Shown here in pieces: positions 59,901 to 64,000 of a stretch of 64,000 nucleotides of DNA. Both the position numbers and the translations under genes were made by a program. The DNA is taken from the NCBI GenBank assembly GCA_038503065.1, contig JBCAMK010000006.1, positions 1,302,001 to 1,366,000 on the forward strand, given 5' to 3'. The notes under the pieces were generated by a model. It saw nothing but the letters and a program-made list of their open reading frames with translations, was not told the DNA's origin and did no database searches. Each line of letters begins with the position of its first letter. Positions within the stretch are counted from its first letter, which is position 1. This DNA comes from Paragyromitra xinjiangensis (lineage: Eukaryota > Ascomycota > Pezizomycetes > Pezizales > Discinaceae).

Positions 59901-60727
59901 CCAAAAGCGGCATCACCGCTTCAGGCTGGAACATTCAGCACATCCAATACGGGATTACCACCTCCTCTCACCAGGGCAATTGCAACCTGGGACATCAGTG
60001 CGAAAACGAGGACGCGGAGATACATGGCATTCAAGAAGCCTTATACTTCCTAATTCAAAAGTTACCTGCAGACAATTCCACCATTTACCTATGCGTGGAC
60101 AACCAAAACGCCCTTTTATCCCTTTCGGGTAGCAGCACTTCCAACCGCCAATACTTAAAAGACACACTGGCACACATATCTACACTGAATAACTTAAATT
60201 TGGAAGTTTTTGGCCGATGGACCCCATCCCACACAAATATTCCTGGTAACGAAATCACTGATCAAATGGCCAAACAAGGCCTCTCCCTCCCGCCATGTAA
60301 ACACACCTGCACCACACTAGGCTGGTTCCGCCTTCAACCCAAACTTAATCTCCTCAAGCTATGGCAGCTCACAACCGAAACCCCTGTGGCCCTCCATCCC
60401 CCTCCAGTCGTACGATTCCTTCGCCGAAACCAGGCGAAAGCAATATCCACACTTCGTACTCAGCAAACCAAGGCGGACCCAAACCCCCTTAGTCCTCCTT
60501 CCACATGCCAATGTGGAGCTATCAATTCTTCTCCACACTTAGCCCTCGCTTGCCTACTCAATAGCATCACTCGACCGAATTGGGGCCAAGATTGGTACTC
60601 TGCCATCCTCCTCAACAACAACCACATTGACCTCTTGCATTTTATCCGCGAGAACAATCTGGCCACGATTTCAACCAACAAATATCTTTATGGCGTATCA
60701 AATACGAATTTGCTAAATATAAATTGA
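56993..60727 (+). pseudogene. L8 ORF2 with a single TGA
   Basis: In-phase 1244-codon frame with TGA at 57581-57583 (GQ*PSIVDL), where L4 and L6 have AGA, inside the endonuclease. RT motifs AVGPDGINY, ATDIDGAFNCV, GLPQGSPLSS and YIDDDT, and RNase H motifs CVDNQNALL and TPSHTNIPGNE, are present. The first RNase H motif reads YSDSSRAKSG instead of YSDGSRAENG. Confidence 0.9.
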
Positions 60728-60984
60728 TCACAAGGCAATCCGGGCGGGGGAAGTTTTTCTTTTGTATCCGGTTGGTTTGAGTTTGGTTATAAAATTTCTT
60801 TTGGATTATGATTTAGTTGGTTCAGTTATGTTTTATGTTTTGTATTTTCTTTATGTTATGTTATATTTACGGGGATGTTGAGGATGGCGGCGGATGAGAC
60901 CATGTATCTTTTTATACGCGTGTCATTCAGTAGCTAGTTAGGTTAGCGACTGTCTAAAATTAAATGAAATTGGAAATTGGAAAT
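60728..60984 (+). other. L8 3' UTR with hairpin and tail
   Basis: Hairpin at 60898-60924 with GAC/GTC outer pairs and GTAT/ATAC inner pairs. Tail of three 7-nt units. Confidence 0.65.
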
Positions 60985-60993
60985 TGGACCTCA
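60985..60993. repeat. Target copy TGGACCTCA between L8 and L9
   Basis: Same 9-mer as at 36491. Confidence 0.7.
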
Positions 60994-61634
60994 TCCTGCA
61001 CGAGCAAAAAGATCCCTGCAAAACTCCAATACTACGTTGCAACGGCGTTACACACTGCAAAAAGTCTTTAACTCTTCGGCTTCATTTCTCACCACTTCCC
61101 CGCACTCGCACCTTTTCATCGGGTGCTCTGCCCCAAATCATCCTGGATCCGCCCCAAACTCCTCCCAGGAGATCCCGCACACCCTCCCCATCTCCTGTGA
61201 AGCTGGTGACCTTTGGCACCAACTTCACCCTCCCTCTCATCGGCAAGAAAAGAACTCTTTCCAACCCTTCACCAGCTCCCACCCGCTCAGGATCACCCAC
61301 CAAGATGGCTCAACCTGGACCCTCCACCGCACAATCCCTCTTCGATACTGGCCCCCAAGGCCTCACCACAGACTCACAATATCAGGACGAAGCCCTGATG
61401 CATGAACTCCCTGACGATTCCACCCCCAACTGGCTTCGTGACTTTTCTGCTACAGAGGATTACATGCCTGAAATCCCCGACGACGGCAATACTGAGCAAT
61501 TCACAACTTGGCTCTTAAAGTCCAGCTTTGCTCGCCTCAACTCACAGACTGAGGAAAACAACACCCACCTCCTCGCAAAAGTAGCCATGCAGGAAAACGA
61601 CATCCTTAGGCTCACGGATCAAACTAAGATCCTT
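60994..61634 (+). mobile_element. L9: LINE, 5' part
   Basis: Complete 5' UTR and the first 164 codons of ORF1 from CTG 61143 (ATCCTGG), with DILRLTDQTKIL at the end. It is cut at 61635 by H2. The 3' end of an L element follows H2 at 63736, so most of L9 is missing. Confidence 0.88.
61143..61634 (+). pseudogene. L9 ORF1, N-terminal fragment
   Basis: It encodes the Ser-Pro-rich N-terminus, the acidic segment and the start of the coiled coil, and is then interrupted by H2. No internal stop before the junction. Confidence 0.85.
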
Positions 61635-61891
61635 ACTTCCAAAAACCTCACCAAATCTTGAGATTCTGCATCTTCTCATAACTCCACCAGTTTTCGTCCG
61701 ATTAGCTCGACCCCGGGCTTTTTGGAACCGCCTCAGCGCGCCCGTTCGATCGCCCCCTCGTTCGTTCGGATCCGACCAGAACTGCAGAAGTTCTGCTCGA
61801 TTTCCCACCCCCCTCCGCCAGGGACCCCCTCCAGGGCCCAGCAACCCCCCAACACACTCTACCTCCTCCTGTCGGTTCAGGACCCTTCTCT

Positions 61892-63439
61892 ATGTCTTCC
61901 TCTTCGTCTAGAGGCAGAGGGAGAGGCAGAGGCTTCAGGTCTCCCTCTTCTGTGACTAGCTCACCCCAAAACTCACTCCAAACGCCGTTTGGCGCCCCTA
62001 CAACACCCCCAAACACCCGTTTTTCGCCTCTGCTCCATGGAGACCCAGAGCAAACACCTACCCAAGCCCTGCCACTTCGCCCAGCAGTCCCCCTACCTCA
62101 CTATGCCTCCCTGCCCGCCACAGAGCCCACAGAGAGTGGCTCTGTCCTCCTGGAAGAGTCTGACTCTGACATGAGGGACACTGAGGGACCCCTCACCTTC
62201 TCTACCACCCTACCTCCAGTCATCCAGATGGATGATTCTAACAGCAATTTGGATCGCCTTGGTGCCATTGGTACTGGGGAGAACTACAACCCCTCCCTCT
62301 TCGCAGTGATGGATGAGCAGAACAGGCTCATCAAGGCACTCACCAAACGCGTCAAGCAGCTTGAAAAAGCTATCCTCACACCCCCACCAGCCCCTACCTT
62401 CCACAACGACCCAGCTCTAGTGGAAAAGGTGGCCACCCTCACCTCCAAGGTTGCAGACTTGGAACAGAAACGGACACTCACAACGATTCTGACCTCTGCT
62501 AACCTCCCCCTACCTCCAGCACCTGCTCCTCCACCAGCTACCACCTCCTGGGCTCAGGTTGCCTCCAAAAAGGCTTCCAGACCCGCCAACAAGGCCCCAA
62601 AGCCTTCCAAACAACCTACAGCGCCTCCAAAACGTGACAGAACCCTCATCATTACCAGGAATGGTCTACCCATCCCTGATGCCATCACCCCACTCCTCAT
62701 TTGCAATGCAGTCAATGCTGCCCTGGAAAGGCCATTGATTGCAGAAGTGCGATTCACTCCTGCCCATCATGTGCAGCTCATTGCTGTCACCTCCACCACC
62801 TCCGACTCCCTCCTTAAGCAAAGACAGAAGCTTGAGGAAGTTGTTCGCACCACCATTCCCAATGCCACCAGCATGGAGAAGGAAGCAGTCCTGACCCAAG
62901 TTGTTGTGCACAACGTTCCCACCTCCATCCCCTCTGGCAAAGAGGGATTCCAGCAGATCAGGTCTGAGGTTGAGCAGTTTAACCCAGGCACCACCCTACT
63001 CTGCGACCCCCGCTGGCTCACTAGACCTGAGCAGAGAGAGGGGAAACAGGCATCCTCCATGGTTCTTACCATTGTGGGGAAGCAGCCTGCCACCACTGCC
63101 CTTGAGAGAGGGCTCTCCATGTTTGGACTTCGTCACAAAGTCACCAAATACCTTCGCTTTGGGCCAGACACCCAATGCACTACCTGCCTGGCCTTTGGCC
63201 ACCCACAACAACGCTGTACCAGCAAAACCCCTTACTGCAACATCTGCGCTGGGCCACATACAGCATCCTCTCACTCTTGCGCAACCTCCTCTTGCACCAT
63301 CAAGGGAGCTCCCTGCCTCCACACTATCATCCGTTGCAAGAACTGTAACGAACAGCATCGTGGTAACTTCTCTGGTTGCCTCACACTCACCCAAGCAAGA
63401 CTTAGAGCCAGCGAACGTCAGGATCGCATGGTTGTTTAA
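61892..63439 (+). CDS. LINE ORF1 (gag-like) of H2
   Basis: 515 residues from ATG 61892, the same length as H1 ORF1 with only a handful of amino-acid differences. RG-rich N-terminus (SSRGRGRGRGFRSP), coiled coil (LIKALTKRVKQLEKA), basic linker and three knuckles (CTTCLAFGHPQQRC, CNICAGPH, CKNCNEQH). Two open, near-identical copies at distant positions indicate recent mobility of an element with no enzymes of its own. Confidence 0.92.
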   Translation: MSSSSSRGRGRGRGFRSPSSVTSSPQNSLQTPFGAPTTPPNTRFSPLLHGDPEQTPTQALPLRPAVPLPHYASLPATEPTESGSVLLEESDSDMRDTEGPLTFSTTLPPVIQMDDSNSNLDRLGAIGTGENYNPSLFAVMDEQNRLIKALTKRVKQLEKAILTPPPAPTFHNDPALVEKVATLTSKVADLEQKRTLTTILTSANLPLPPAPAPPPATTSWAQVASKKASRPANKAPKPSKQPTAPPKRDRTLIITRNGLPIPDAITPLLICNAVNAALERPLIAEVRFTPAHHVQLIAVTSTTSDSLLKQRQKLEEVVRTTIPNATSMEKEAVLTQVVVHNVPTSIPSGKEGFQQIRSEVEQFNPGTTLLCDPRWLTRPEQREGKQASSMVLTIVGKQPATTALERGLSMFGLRHKVTKYLRFGPDTQCTTCLAFGHPQQRCTSKTPYCNICAGPHTASSHSCATSSCTIKGAPCLHTIIRCKNCNEQHRGNFSGCLTLTQARLRASERQDRMVV

Positions 63440-63735
63440 GTTTTCCCCTACCTGTTATGATTCAACCAGCCTTCAGGGGTCTTAGGACTCAGTGGAAGGA
63501 GTGCTATAGGCACAAAACATGCGATGGTGAAGGAAAAAGGAACAGGTTGAGATCTTCGGGTAGTCACTTGTCTTTCCTTATCATATCAACTGACGACAAG
63601 CCTGAGAGAGGCTGAGATGGAACTGGTGGAGGATTTAGTTAGTTTGTTTTTGTTTTCTTTTTGTTCCTGTTGGGTTTTCTCTTATTGTACGCCATATCCG
63701 ATTCGGATGCGTGCGAGTATGAACAATAAATAAAT
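63440..63735 (+). other. H2 3' UTR with two stem-loops and AATA tail
   Basis: Stem-loop AGCCT/AGGCT at 63599-63613 between CTGACGA (63590-63596) and GAGATGG. Tail-proximal hairpin ATCCG-ATT-CGGAT (63696-63708) with outer arms ACGC (63689-63692) and GCGT (63709-63712). Both align with E. Confidence 0.7.
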
Positions 63736-63970
63736 CAACAGCAACCACATTGACCTCTTGCACTTTATTCGCGAGAACAATCTGGCTACAATTTCAACCA
63801 ACAAGTATCTCTATGGCATATCTAATACAAATCTGCTAAATATAAATTGATCATAAGGCAATCCGGGCGGGGGAAGTTTTTCTTTTGTATCCGGATGGTT
63901 TAAGTTCGATTATAAAATTTCCTTGATATAGTTTGTTGTATTCGTTATGTGTTATATGTTTTGTATTTTC
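63736..63970 (+). pseudogene. L-type ORF2 C-terminal end and 3' UTR
   Basis: It resumes an L element with NHIDLLHFIRENNLATIST to the ORF2 stop near 63850, then TGATCATAAGGCAATCCGGG as in L4-L8 and part of the T-rich 3' UTR. It is probably the remaining 3' end of L9, but it could be from another copy. It is interrupted near 63970 by the tail of a minus-strand LINE. Confidence 0.85.
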
Positions 63971-64000
63971 TTTATTTATTTATTTATTGCTCATATTGCA
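63971..64000 (-). mobile_element. 3' tail of another E-family LINE (runs off the window)
   Basis: Read on the minus strand it starts TGCAATATGAGCAATAAATA, identical to the last bases of E (22633-22652) and different from H (GTATGAACAATAAATA). A further E-type copy therefore begins at the right edge. Confidence 0.8.

Larger units (their letters stand above)
55546..60984 (+). mobile_element. L8: LINE with truncated 5' end
   Basis: It begins in ORF1 right after D2 (CTCCCGCTCGCTCAGG corresponds to 50362 in L7), so its 5' UTR, CTG start and N-terminal residues are missing. ORF2 has one nonsense codon. The 3' UTR, hairpin and (GAAATTG)n tail are intact and lead into L9. Confidence 0.9.
61635..63735 (+). 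mobile_element. H2: ORF1-only LINE, second copy
   Basis: Same family as H1, plus strand. It is 5'-truncated: it starts at the inner 5' UTR monomer (CAAAAACCTCACCAAATC). ORF1 is intact, the 3' UTR has both stem-loops, and it ends in a short AATA tail. The two flanks are far apart in an intact L element (ORF1 codon ~164 and the last ~40 codons of ORF2), so about 4.3 kb of L9 was lost with or after the insertion. No target duplication is visible. Confidence 0.9.

Noticed and set aside
1..64000. Host genes, tRNA, rRNA, CRISPR or bacterial-type operons
   Set aside because: Everything that can be interpreted is transposon-derived. No such structure was seen.

Overview
The window looks like a transposon-dense, probably heterochromatic block of a filamentous fungus, most likely an ascomycete. 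That reading rests on several Tad1-type LINEs (ORF1 with zinc knuckles, ORF2 with endonuclease/RT/RNase H), Ty3/gypsy chromoviruses, a Plavaka-type transposase remnant, and short introns with GTATG donors and CTRAC branch points. I see no ordinary host gene, tRNA, rRNA or CRISPR array. I use local names: H (ORF1-only LINE), E (its probable autonomous partner), L1-L9 (a second LINE group), G0-G2 (gypsy elements), D1/D2 (terminal-inverted-repeat elements).

Layout. 1-3207: Plavaka-like transposase pseudogene, split by H1 (minus, 482-2766). 3208-4259: 3' LTR and integrase chromodomain end of G0 (minus). 4260-24261: head-to-tail array L1 (intact), L2 (intact), L3 (ORF1-only), with a complete LINE E (16090-22663) inserted in L3 and flanked by a 14-bp duplication. 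24262-30800: G1, inserted in the 3' UTR of L3. 30801-36499: G2, inserted in the integrase of G1. 36500-63970: second head-to-tail array L4, L5 (ORF1-only), L6 (intact), L7, L8, L9, inserted in the integrase of G2. L7 carries D1, the L7/L8 junction lies in D2, and L9 is interrupted by H2. 63971-64000: tail of another E-like LINE, minus strand. The missing right halves of the nested elements should lie beyond 64000.

How the parts work together. G1 and G2 each carry a conserved spliceosomal intron between the capsid and zinc-knuckle parts of gag, and a complete hammerhead ribozyme between gag and pol. All three ribozyme stems differ in sequence yet still pair. Predicted cleavage would leave the pol AUG as the first AUG of the 3' RNA. 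The L elements lie in tandem with a regenerated target copy of about 9 bp at each junction (TGGACCTCA in array 2, ACARCACCG in array 1), so each new copy seems to enter the same site. Two unrelated ORF1-only LINE families (H; L3/L5) share their 3' ends with autonomous elements in the same window (E; L4/L6), comparable to mammalian HAL1. ORF1 of the L group has no ATG for its conserved N-terminus but has a CTG in good context at the same place in every copy where the 5' region is present.
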